A stretch of 64,000 nucleotides of DNA. It comes from Phytoseiulus persimilis. Taxonomy: Eukaryota; Arthropoda; Arachnida; Mesostigmata; Phytoseiidae. Each line of letters starts with the position of its first letter. Positions within the stretch are counted from its first letter, which is position 1. Made by a program: the position numbers and the translations under genes. The notes beneath the pieces were generated by a model. It saw only the letters and a list, made by a program, of their open reading frames with translations, was not told the DNA's origin and searched no databases. This document shows, piece after piece, positions 27,496 to 38,841 of this stretch. The stretch covers positions 12,850,211 to 12,914,210 of the forward strand of contig CM075104.1 of the NCBI GenBank assembly GCA_037576195.1, written 5' to 3'.

Positions 27496-27789
27496 ATGTC
27501 GCGGATTCGGAATACGTGGACGTGTTCATCAACGGATGTTCCAAATTTGGCGAGAGGACTGCAGCTGTTCAACACACGGTTCCACAGATTTCCAGGCCCA
27601 ACCGAACTTGAATTCCCCGAGAGCTTTCGTCGAATCAGCCCGTCGACTCTCCGGTCTAACTTGACGGACTTTGCGAAGGATCACTGCAGTAGCCTGCACC
27701 AAATTCCCAGGCTGGCCCAGCTTAGAACCGTCTTCATTCCGACGTTTTTCCCCATGGAAGTCGTTCCGTCGGCTCGATGTTCTCGTTGA
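27496..27789 (+). CDS. Hypothetical 97-residue ORF, weakly leucine-rich
   Basis: ATG to stop. Contains DVPNLARGLQLF and SLHQIPRLAQLRTVFIPTFF, which resemble leucine-rich spacing seen in F-box proteins. An overlapping minus-strand frame (27264-27575) is also open, so the coding strand is not certain. Not recognised. Confidence 0.2.
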   Translation: MSRIRNTWTCSSTDVPNLARGLQLFNTRFHRFPGPTELEFPESFRRISPSTLRSNLTDFAKDHCSSLHQIPRLAQLRTVFIPTFFPMEVVPSARCSR

Positions 27790-30700
27790 ATTGTTTCACG
27801 ACTTTGGTGTCTGGCTACAGAGGAGCTATGTAACCGCCTCCTTCGTCTGTCGCCGCTGCCGCTTCTGCCGGCTATCATCATCAGCGGTTCTAGAAAGAAG
27901 ATCTATTTTCTTTTTCTGGTGGCGCACAATGGACTGAAGTGTTTCTCGCTCGTCTGGTTCGTTGTGTTTTTGTCTGGTCAGCGGGTGGACAGACGCTGTT
28001 GCAGTTCGGCGGCACAGGCAGGAGCTCTGGCTAGTTGGCGAGCGAATCGTTCATATAGCCCAATCACCAACAGGGAAACCTACAAACAAGAGCCCGTCGG
28101 AATCGATACGTTGCGCTAATGATTTATGATGCAAATTTACCGCCACCACCAACACGATGATCATCGCCAAAGCGCTCCGACGGTTCGTGATCGCAGTCTG
28201 AACGGATGCATATCATCAACGGATACAAAATCCCGGCCACTCTGGACAGAGGAACAATGTGGAAGTACGCTCACCGGCACCGCTCCAAACGGGCGGGGCG
28301 GGTTCGGGAAGAAGCCGGGGCAGGCTGTCCATTCGTCAAGTTCCCGTGCTCTCAGAAACTTCATCGTTCTGACAGCTGCCCCGGCGGGCCCTGGAGGACC
28401 GAGTATTTTTGGGAGAGGATCTCGTTCTCGAGGCACTCGCAGTACAAGAAACTCTATGGCATGGCTGTGAACGATTGCGGGGCCTTCGCTCCGAGTATCA
28501 TGGGAAATAGATTTACGGTGCTTGCCATTGAAAATATTGTGTAATTTTACTTTGATCATGCTGTTCCGCATCGTTCCCACGCGATAAGTTTTTTTCGGGA
28601 AGTCTTCTGGGCGGAAAATGAGGAACCGCTCCGTCAATTCCGAATCTCAGGTCCTCTCCCTCGAGAACCACCGGCATTATGAACTCATGAACGGCATGAG
28701 GAGAATCCACGGCATCGTTCGTTCAGAAAGGTTATCGAGACGACCGTCCCGTCGGGTCCAAGGTCGGAGGAGCCCTGCCGAGTACCGATATCGGAGAAGA
28801 CGGTGGCTTTATCGCATCTTCGGTTGTTTGTAATTCGGCATTAGCTGACGGAACGTCCGTGGGATCGAACTCCCCGAATAACAGCTCGTGATGGATATCC
28901 GGTGCGTGTTGGTGTGCCTTTGAGCGCGTGCGCCTTCGCTTGATTCTCTGCTTCGATCACAGATGTACGATCAGTCGCTGCCATCGGGTACCCGGATTGA
29001 GTCAATCATATCAGTCGCTGTAATCATGGTCGCATTGCGAGGCTCGGTTGTGAGGAGTTGACTAGGAAAGAAGAGACGTCAATCCTATCAGTGATCGAAA
29101 ATTATCCGGCTCTTCTAAGCATCGTCGACTTGTTCAATGGACTATCCGAACAGCTTGACAAACGAGCTATCAATCGGCAGCTCACTTGATGGCTGCTCCG
29201 CTTGCTTCGTGTGACAACCAAACTTCCAAGTGCATCAATCCGGAGCGCATGGATCGCTTCCATTCAACTTTGCACCAGAGGGATGCATGAGCTTCGGATG
29301 CACCGCGGGAAATCGCTCGTATTCACGTCCTTACCTTTCTCGTCCCCTGTCTGACTCATTTTGAGAGACGTAACGCCTACGTGATTGTCGAGTCGTTCGT
29401 TCTCTCTCAGTTGCGCTCTGCTCGACTTTCACCTGCTAATCGTTGAGCACTGGCTGAGGGCAATGCGGAGCTGATATTGCATACTGTTTATCAAGATCTC
29501 TTGGAGATGGAGTGAATGCGTGTTTCGTCTTCGAAACTGGTTGCTTGTCGCCGGCTGAGTGCGGAGAACTTTGGGGAATTCCGCAATTCTGAGAGGAAAC
29601 ACTGGCACGGGTTGGAGGGCCCGCTCGATCTCTGACTTCTATGCCGACATCCGTTCCGTTTGAATAAGGTTTTCGCTGGATCGATCCTCTCGATCCAAGA
29701 ACATCCTGGAGGAGGAAACTGCGCGAACTTATGGGGGGAAATATAACATCCTGGTATGTGTCGATTCCCGGACCGGTACTCGTCTCCTCACCGTACTTTC
29801 TCCATTAAAAGGAAATCGTGTTCGTCAGATGACATTCCGATCCTGTTGCTTCAGCTCCTCTTGATCCTATCGATTATGTTTCGAGCTTTTTGATTGCCTC
29901 GCTCCCACTGGGCAAGTTTCGACCGCTCCTCCCGCGTCCCGCCTTCCGATTCCACCTTGGGCTTCCTATGTTCAGCGTAGATCCGTGCTCAGTCCCTTCA
30001 TTAGGACAAAAATGCCAGGACAGAAACACCAGAGACTATTCCGAATTCCGGATTCCGCCAAACTTATTTTCGACGATTCCACTGCTCTATCCCTCATCAG
30101 CATGAGATTCCTGAGAACGAAATTCCTCAACTCATGAAAAAGAAACTCTTGTTCCGACACGATTCCCGTGTTCCGATACTCGATACGGATGCGATGAAAC
30201 TAAATAGGTTGTGTGCTGCGGAGGAAGATTAGCTACAGAGGGCAGAGCCCCGGCAAATTCTGAAATCGGCAGAATATTGGCAGGAATGGCGTTGTGGTGG
30301 CCATCTGACTCGGAGATGCGATCTCCAGTGACGGGAATCGCTACATCGGAGAAGCGCTCCTTCTCGCGTTGAGCAAGAGTTCCGAGCTGCTCCATTCGCG
30401 TTGACGCTCTCTTCCCCCATCTCCCCCGTTCTCACAGCAGGTTCCTCGACCGCGGGTGAAGCTGTCACGGAGTCCACTTGTCACCAGCTCACCCGCCCGC
30501 ATGCTTCTTTACACTCTCGCGCTGCTTCTGCATGTCTGTCTGTAGTTCGAAGATCGTTCGCTCGTCTTCTCCTCGGAGTTGGAGCGAGCACGCGGTGCGG
30601 CGGGCAGTGTATTCTGCCAAGTCAAATCTGTACACGATGAGCGGCCGACAGACGGGAGGCTGCTCGTCGGAGTCGAGTTAGTTGGGTGGGTGCTTACTCA

Positions 30701-33700
30701 CCCGCTCCCTCTGTCGCTCACTTACTGACTCGCTCGAACACATACACGCTGGGCTAGAAAGCAGTTCGAGCGCTGAGTGAATAAAAAACCACACTGTATA
30801 ACCAGTCAACTGTGGCTAAACGTACTCGACTCGAGAACGAGTGACAGCGAGCGGGAGCGAACGATTGACCGAGCGAATCACAGTCGATCGGAGAGGACGA
30901 TAAACTCAAATCACATTAGAGAGCACATTAACAACGAGTGATCCCGGGACAGATCGGCTGCCTGACCGGAATCTCCGACCGCGATCAATGTTGTTGGCTC
31001 TTGTCGCCAGCTCATCCGGAGGTAAAACGATGCTTCGAGAGGAGCGATGCCGAGGAACAATAAGCCACATGTTACACTTGAGCACAGCACAGCGTCTCAA
31101 GGTGAATTCGCTGGCTGGCGATCGGACTGACCTGCGAGCTCCGCCGCGCATCCCGAGAGTCTCGCGGTGGAGCAAAATCGAGAAGCAGGCAGCCTGTTCG
31201 TGGTTTCGCTCAAGCGCAACCCCCGGAAAGATAAGTGCCTGAGGAGGTGGCTGTATGACATGAAAGTAAGACCTGCTGCCTTGCCTTCTCCGTTAGCAAG
31301 AGCTCAGTAGAGTAGCCACCTCATCTTCTGTCGCGCAGCTTCCGGAGCTGGAACTGACTCGCTCCGAAAACTTTTTGGGGGTTTATAGAGGAGATTCTTT
31401 GCTTTTCTCAGCTCCTTGATCATCCTGTCGTTTCGTCCTCTAGTCTCTTTTCTGGGCTGCTCCGCTCGCGGTCCTAGCCGCGGGAACAGCCCGCCAACCC
31501 TGTCGGTGCCTTTGACGGCTATCTTTCTTCCGGGATATGCATTCGACCTTTCTCGTCGTTATTGCGGTATCGAGTTTGCTCCTAGATGACCCCTCGCTTG
31601 ACTTGGTGCGGTGCGCGTGATCGTCGTAACTCCGGAAACTTCAGGTACGCCGTCTGGTCAGATTCCTCGTAGCGGAATCCTCCCTACGAGAGGGCATGGA
31701 AGTGTTATGGAAGAGAGGAGGGCTTCGGCGGCCTCCGCCAGTTCAGCGGGTGGACTCCACGTATGAGCAATGCACGGTCGTCATAGTGTAGTCAGGAAGT
31801 CTTATTGGAAGCGCAGTCGACAGGTCAAATCCGTGACAATCGCGGAATCTGGAGATTAATATCTCTCGAGTGGAGCCGTGCAAACAGCTCGGTCACTTAT
31901 TATAGGCCTCCTGACGGAATCCGGAACTGACTCCGGAAGCTCAGACGGATAGAGACATCGAACGTCGACAAGAACAAATCGCCCGCGAACGGCCTCACGC
32001 TCTTTTCTCACCGGAAACAGTCTGGGAGAAAGATCTGGAGTCTGAATTGGTACCGGTTGCCCCCGCCAATTTAGCCGGGAGACTACCTAATCTGTCGAAG
32101 AACGGATGTCATAGTGGGTCAGTCTCCTAGCCAGTCTCGACCATGAGAATTATGCGACGCTTTCGGATTTGCCCTGTGACAATATTCTCTTCGCGCCGAG
32201 TCTAGTTCCTTACTGAATACCACTCATGGCCCTGTAAGGCTCTCGCCGGAATGAACACAAAACGTCGTGCAGTTTTCCGTGTTGTGAATAATCATCCCGA
32301 TTTCTGGAACCTCTATTCGGTCTCTCTGCAGGCCTTCTTGTCGCTTATTTCGCTCCCATCATCTTGGCCTCTTCCATCCTTCCATTCGGCCCAGCACTGT
32401 CGTCCGACTCCGTTCGATAGAAGACTGATGTTGCGTTGCGGCTCACAAAAAAACTTCTTTCCAAGCGGTCAGCCCGGCTCGCAGGTCGATTTCGGCCGAG
32501 AGAGAAATCATTTTTCGAGCACATTTTCTCAACGATCGAGTCGAACGGGGAGGCGACAAGAGATATTCTCCCCGACCGAACAAAATCCTCACCAGTCTCC
32601 GCGATCGTAGCATCATCGTTTTTAGGCCGGCAGCTCACCCCGCTACTTTCTCCATTTCTCGCCTACACATAATCTTACTCTTCATATCGAAGTCCATATG
32701 AAGACAGAGCTGAGGAGGAACGACAAGCGAGTGTCCTCTTTAGATAAAGAGAAAAAATCTCAGCCCCTCACGATGCGGCATCGTCCACCCGAAGGGCCGC
32801 GGTGCTTGTGACCGAGGGAAGCGCAAGTCTGTTACAGACAACAATGTCGGATATATCATGACGATTTGCAACAGTCAGCAAGCCACAAGCTGGGAGCGGC
32901 TTCGACTCGTGGCAGCGAAAGCACAGATCGACACTGAAGTTCGAAGTGCGTTGCACGCCACGGACGTTCTGTCGGAAATATCTTCGAGACCGGAGTTCGA
33001 TTCGAGCAAACTTTGAGAGAGAGGCAGAGCCGCCCAATCCATCGACTCCCGGTTTTCGATTGGAAACTCGGCCAGCTCATGCAGCCTTACGGGAGAGGAG
33101 TCGAGGAGTCATGTCGAATCGATTGCAACCGTTCGGCTCACCTGGAGAGCGATGGAGCCGAGCGCTTTAAATGCGACACAAGGAGCAAACGTTCAGAAGA
33201 TGTTCTTTTCAGGAGGCGACACGCGCCTAAAAAAACATTTGGTTCCACGAGCGATCGAATGGACTTTAAGATGTGCGGAGCCTACAGGATTCTCGCCCCT
33301 GCTCCTTCCCCATTATCCGCCTACTTCCAAACGAACTCGGCTGTCCATGAGAGAGGAAGCAAGACTCGGTCATGGAATCGACCTCGATCCCATAGCGACT
33401 CGACAACCGCAACCATATCGACAGGGTGGTTTTTGAAGATTAAATTTTATCTCAGTTCTTCCTACACGTGAACTCATTAGTGTCGGCAGAGAGAATGGAA
33501 CTCAGCGCCGACCAGGGCGAGAATAGAGGAAGAATAGATGAAAAAGCTTCCACTCTTGTGCCGGCGGTCGCGGGCCACACTCGGAGAAGATGTGTGACAC
33601 CGGGATGAGGTGCGCCACGACAGTTTTTTTTTAAAATAGAAAAAAAAATTCAAAGCCAAAATCGAGGGACGACGACAACGACGCCGCTCTTATCTCGTTG

Positions 33701-34718
33701 CTTAATGACGTGGAATATCGCACGATTGCTCTCCCGGGGAGCAGCGAGTCCGTCATTCAGAGCCAGTTCTCGAGACCAATCGGCGCGGAAGAAAGAGAAC
33801 CATCGAGACATAGGTGTATGTGTGCACGCGGAGTCTCTTTATCTGCTTCACACTTTTACGGGCTAGAACACCATGTATCTGCCTGAATCTTCACTTGTGA
33901 TTCCCTCATCGCACCAACGCCTGCGGAAGCGATTCTCGGAGGAGATTGTGGCTAGGTGTTCGCGGGCTGTGTGGTTAGCTCAGCATTTTCCGCAACATCC
34001 CCGATGCGAATGCAACCAGCGACTCGATCGGGTGAGCATAAGCGGTGATTTCTTCTAGAGAAGATGCGATTGGCAGAGGAAACCCTGGCGAACAGGCAGG
34101 CAGGCAGGAGAGTCTTCCCCTCGTTCGAGCCGAGAGGGAAGCGGACGGGGGCAGAGTTGCGCCGCGCGTGACGAAGCTATCCTGGAAGCTCGGCGGGCGG
34201 GCGGTTTCGTTGGTCGCTGAAGGCGGACTTGAGCCAGCCGGCGAAGCGATCAATCTTGGGGCAAATCCCCACGAGCCCAGTCGAGTCGTTCCCACTCTGT
34301 CTAAGCGACCCAATCAGCATCTACGCGTCAAGCGAATGATCCGGACAAGTAAATAAGCTACAAACACATCTCTTCTCCTCTCATACAAGCCACGCAGGCG
34401 CTCACGTTGGCCCCGAGCCGAGAGCCCGCGTAATTCCAACAAACTCCCAACTGCGTTCTCCGATTATCTCTTCTCCCCGGCCAGGTCTCACTCGTCATAC
34501 CGGCCATTCTTCCGAAATTCCCTCGGTCAAACAGCTGAGCGGGAAGAGAGAGAGAGAGACTCGAGTCCGCATCGACTCAAGCGTCGCGGGCGGTCGCTTC
34601 GATTATTTGTTTTCACCCGGGAGGATGAATTCGGACACGAGATTCGGCCATTCCTCGGATTCCGTGGTTGTTCCCTCGGAGACAACTCTTTAGTGCGCTC
34701 TTAAAATCCGGGGAACAG

Positions 34719-35024
34719 AACGAAGTTCCTCCGCATGTGCCGCGACTTAGCCTGCGATTCCCGCGGCGGACAGGCTCAACGAAAGACTTTTGCGACGTCA
34801 ATGCCGTCGGACCCCACATGCCTACTAGCTGCGGGCTCTTTGTCACTTCTCAGGAGGCCCCGTATCAGCTGCACCTGCTGCACTTGCGGAACGACTCGCG
34901 AATTCCGGACCTCATGAGTGATAACAATCCGGAGATACCGCCGTCCGGACATTCCAAGAGTGGACCGTCACCCAGGAACGGATTTCCGCTGACGTTCTGC
35001 GGTCGTGAGGTGGCGGCTCCGTAG
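34719..35024 (+). CDS. Candidate unnamed terminal exon
   Basis: Follows an acceptor-like GGGGAACAG and stays open for 101 codons to TAG. Reads NEVPPHVPRLSLRFPRR, later CGLFVTSQEAPYQLHLLHLR and NGFPLTFCG. The cysteine and aromatic spacing faintly recalls a CUB domain but is not enough to call it. No upstream exon was located. Confidence 0.22.
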   Translation, partial: NEVPPHVPRLSLRFPRRTGSTKDFCDVNAVGPHMPTSCGLFVTSQEAPYQLHLLHLRNDSRIPDLMSDNNPEIPPSGHSKSGPSPRNGFPLTFCGREVAAP

Positions 35025-36585
35025 CCCGCGCCAGGCTACAATTCGATCGGACGACTACCGGGAAACTTTCGCGACCCCCGGGCTGATCTGTCGTCACAAT
35101 TCCTTCTGCGACGGGAGGAGCAGCCTCAGCGGGCCCGAAGTCGATCCCGCTTCAGTTTATGCTCACCGGAGGGCTCGTGTGCCTTCTTTTCGTTTGGGGA
35201 GCGTTGCGAGCGCGGTGGAGGATCGCGCGCATCCGAGACTACGTGGTCTGTCTTTCTTCTGCTGCTTTGGCTGCTCAGCGTCGTTCGCATGATCCTCAGC
35301 CTACTCAATATTAAAATCTGCTTAGAAATATGCGGCTAGACTCGGATCCTCGATCGAACCACTGAACCTTAGCGCGATGGCGCTGCTCTATGCAAAACAG
35401 GACTCGCAGATCCTTTCACTCGAATACTCACTCGCTCGGGTACTCAATATAGAAAACGATAGAGAGCAGCCGTTATCGATATTTGTTCCTTCGCTGCTCA
35501 ATAGTCGTCGACGTCGCCTACTCGGCCAGCGCACCTCCTGCGAACTCGTTCTCCCAGTCGGTTGTTCCCCGCGCTTCCCTTATTCTCCTCGTGGTCGTCT
35601 GCCCTCCCCGGCTGTGCTTTTCGCGGGGCTCCGTGCAGATAGCAGGTGGACCCGATCAATAGCTAATGGATAAAAATTATTAAAACTTCTAGCGGGGAAC
35701 GCGACGCTATCGCAACTCGTTGAAGCGGTCGGCCTGCTGGTTGGCTGCTCACTCGCGCGGTCGGCCGATCGGTTACCCGGCGAACTCTCTCGATGATTAG
35801 GGTCTCGAACTTTGCCGTATAAAGCGACCTCCAGGTCAGCTCTTCCGCTCGACCCAGCCCTGCGGAAGCCTGACGCTCAATCCAGGGGTCATTTTCGCCT
35901 GGGGAACTCATCGAAAAAGTCCTCGGTGACGGATCGCTCGCGGGAACGTTCGAGCTGGATGCCGAAGGAGCGCTCGCCGGGAACAAGGAATCAATCTGGT
36001 TCCTTGTCAGACGGGATCGGTGCTCTGATATACACATGAACAAAACGAACTCATGAATATGTCAAGTAGAGCCGACATCACAAGGTCGGAGAGGCTTGTT
36101 GAGAAATCGAATCTAGTTTCAAGTTGGGCAGGCGGGCGGAGCTCGCGGCAACGAGCCACCTGCGCACGAGCAAAATCAAGGAGCGTGAAATAAACCCTTG
36201 ACGTCCTGCAGAGAGAATCAGCTCTGGTCCTACTCGTGGCTGCTGCGTTTGGGGTGTGCGGTTTCTCGCGCGCTCGGCCATTCGAAGGGGAGCTGCTTCT
36301 TCAGCTGTGTCATGCCCCGTTGTTTCTTCGATTGACCCTGTCAGGTCCGAAATCCCTGTCCCTCGCGCCGTACATATTCGGTCTAGCGTGATATATCAAG
36401 TAATGCCATGTGGTACTCTCGGGTCCTGCTACTATTGGTCGAGCAAAGTATGCCTCGCGGACTGTTGAGACGATTCTCCCTCCTGAGCCATCGTACAGTC
36501 TCGGGGAGCGAGGGAAACAGGGCCTGCCGAGGGGGTTGTTGTTGCGAATCCTACAGAGAATCCTGTCGTCGTCCTGTCGTCGTCA

Positions 36586-36742
36586 CCGCCACCGCCGCCG
36601 TTTCGCTGCCCTATGCAGCAGTCGTCGATCCCAGCTCGGGCTTTGTACATACTGCTGCTGCTGCTGCTCTGTACAGAGCCACCTGGCAAGCAAGAAGGCG
36701 GACCCTTAAAGCGCCGCCCTCAACCGCCGCCGCCGCTGCTAT
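36586..36742 (+). repeat. Trinucleotide-rich tract, including (CTG)6
   Basis: Imperfect GCC/CCG runs at both ends and a perfect (CTG)6 at 36652-36669. Hydrophobic Leu-rich or Ala-rich ORFs here come from the repeat. Confidence 0.8.
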
Positions 36743-36889
36743 GGCCGACCTCCTTGTGCATCCTTCCCATCTGCACTCCTGAGCGAACACAGTTGCTGTT
36801 GGTGCTGCTGCTACTGCCAGTTGGTTCTTCCATCGTCCTGTGTTGTTCGTCGGTCAGCTTGTGCGCCAACTTGTCATCCCCGAGCTCGC

Positions 36890-37680
36890 CTAAAGTTCGC
36901 ACAAACTGGTGTCACTAAAAGCGAAGCATCCTGGAGACGGCTGCGCTTCAATGTAAGTGATGACAAATGATTCGTTCCGCTCAGGACTCGCTAGAATATC
37001 AGGTGTGGAGCTTTGGAGGTCGCGAGCGGCAATACGGTATTCATTCCAAGAACTAGCTGCGCGATGATTGTTCTTGCCGAAAATCATCGGGCGGAATTTT
37101 CCCGAGCTGGGAGCTTATCGCCCTCGATTCCGGATGTCGTGATGCGCATCAGCGTCAACGAGGAATTCGTCACGATTGATGGTTTGGAATAACGACTGAT
37201 CTCTGCTGTCGAACGATGACCTCTTTGAGTGCAAGGATGTCCACATACAATTTGATCACGGGGTCGGCTTTGACCCGTGGCTCTCATCGTTCGGCAGAAA
37301 CGGTTTCCTCATTCGCATGGGAATAGTTCTTTCCCACATGTCCAACATCAGATGTGGACATCCTGAGCGCATGATGAAATATTGAAGTCAGCGTGTCCTT
37401 TGCTTCCAAGCGCAACGGGCTCCTGCAATCCAGATGAGCCGCTTGGTATGTCACAAATGGTATGCCATCCGCCGGTCCCGAACACTTTCAAAAGAACCGC
37501 CTTTTTATCCCGCTCCTCGAAGAACTCTCTCTGACCAAATGGCTAGCTTTGGAAATCTATCAGAGGTCTATCGGAAAGAAACATCCATGATAGAGTTGTT
37601 GCCGCTCCTTGAGATCCTAATCACAGTTGAAGGCAGCGAGTCAAACTCCTCCCTCAATTGAAATAACTCCCCACTCTTGT
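36890..37680 (-). pseudogene. Broken coding-like pieces, unnamed
   Basis: Minus-strand segments in several frames look protein-like but are interrupted. In transcription order they are: ELFQLREEFDSLPSTVIRI, FGQREFFEERDKKAVLLKVF with GTGGWHTICDIPSGSSG, KADPVIKLYVDILALKEVIV, DEFLVDADAHHDIRNRG, and FGKNNHRAASSWNEYRIAAR to a stop at 36890. No consistent splice pattern was found. They could be exons of the gene called at 37952-38523, or remains of a mobile element. Confidence 0.28.
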
Positions 37681-37951
37681 AGACCGCAGAGCGAAGCTGC
37701 CGGGTGGGGTGGCAGCAATGGGGAGTTGACGATTGACTTTGAGGGCCGGCCGCGACTGCCGCAACAACCTAGTACAACACCCTCAACACCCCCGGGGACG
37801 AACTGGGGGAGAAACACGAACGAGGGGAGACGAGAAGAGATCGCTGGAGCGCGAACCCCACTCATGGCGAAGAGCTAGAACTCCGTGAAATAAGATGCAC
37901 CCAGCAAACGCAGCGAGACACCGCAGCGTTCTGAGTGTTCTCCACATGTAA

Positions 37952-38523
37952 TTAATACCACTTCACTCTTGAGAGAACCCCGCTCTTGACTGCGCCATAT
38001 GTGCACGGCGCACGATTGACTAAGAAGAGCAAGACACTGAACTCGGAGACAAGTGCTTTTTCCGAAGAGGCTACCGTTCGTTCAACAAAAGCTCTCTCGA
38101 TATGAGGCTTCGGGAGGAACACGATGTCCCCAATGGTTCCATTCTGAAAAACAGAGCCATCTCCACCTATGAGCGCGAGTTCCCATGGACTCCGCTCCCG
38201 ATGTCTGGACTGTCCGGACGTGTACGGCTTCGTCCAGCCTCCGCCATATTTCATCATCGAGGCGTAAACCTTAAGCTGACCGTTGTGATCCCGAACTATG
38301 CTTGCATGCAGGTTGCAGACGGTAACGCTCTGCTGCGGGGGCTTTCCTGACTCGACTGGAGGCCTGTAATCGGACTGGTCGGAGAAGTTCCGCCGGATCG
38401 GTTGTCACACTGTTTGAGACCGCAAACGAGAAATCATCGAAAACGACGCGAAAGTATGCCATACCTCGAAGCAGCGGCACAGCACCAGTCGACGCCGTAT
38501 CTCCCCGGAACATACCGTAGCGT
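37952..38523 (-). CDS. Unnamed gene fragment, two exons
   Basis: Candidate exon 38523-38465 follows CTTCTCGCATAG and reads LRYVPGRYGVDWCCAAAS before donor GTATGG. After a 101-base intron, exon 38363-37952 begins at ATTACAG with matching phase 2 and reads PPVESGKPPQQSVTVCNLHA, then VRDHNGQLKVYASMMKYGGG and WELALIGGDGSVFQNGTIGD, to a TAA. The long frame is clearly protein-like but matches no family I know. Coding-like pieces continue on the same strand at 36.9-37.7 kb and 38.58-38.79 kb, so this may be part of a larger gene or a decaying one. It lies divergent to the PRDM8-type gene. Confidence 0.4.
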
Positions 38524-38841
38524 CTATGCGAGAAGGAGATTATTAGGGTTTATTCTCCTGTATTCTCCGAGGAGCTTGAGCCGCAGGAGAAGATCGTGTT
38601 TCGGGATTGTCGCCAGATGGCCTCAGAATGTAGTGAGACTTAGCCACGAATCAGGCCGACAGAGGGATCGAGAAGATTGCTGCGGATTATATCGTGTTTT
38701 GCCTGTCGTCGTTCTAACAACGACTCGATGGATGAGTGGCCTGTTCGTCTCCCTGAAAATGCAATTTCAATACAGGGGGAACATGTTTGAATCATTTCAA
38801 TCGAGCACGAAATCAAAATGTGATTATTTTGGCCTTGCAGA

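Larger units (their letters stand above)
26670..36889. other. Mostly no recognised gene
   Basis: Apart from the candidates listed at 27.5 and 34.7 kb, only short frames. 28.83-29.89 and 31.24-32.25 kb have no frame above 60 codons on either strand. A minus frame at 28161-28637 contains ILGPPGPAGAAVRTMKF but has no ATG at its head and no partner exons. Confidence 0.45.

Noticed and set aside
28161..28637. 158-codon minus frame with a short GPPGPAG collagen-like motif
   Set aside because: Starts with TTG, only one GPP/GPA pair, and no exon partners; not enough to call a collagen.
36613..36918. Leucine-rich 101-codon ORF resembling a membrane protein
   Set aside because: Its hydrophobic runs come from the CTG and GCC trinucleotide repeats and it has no splice or homology support.
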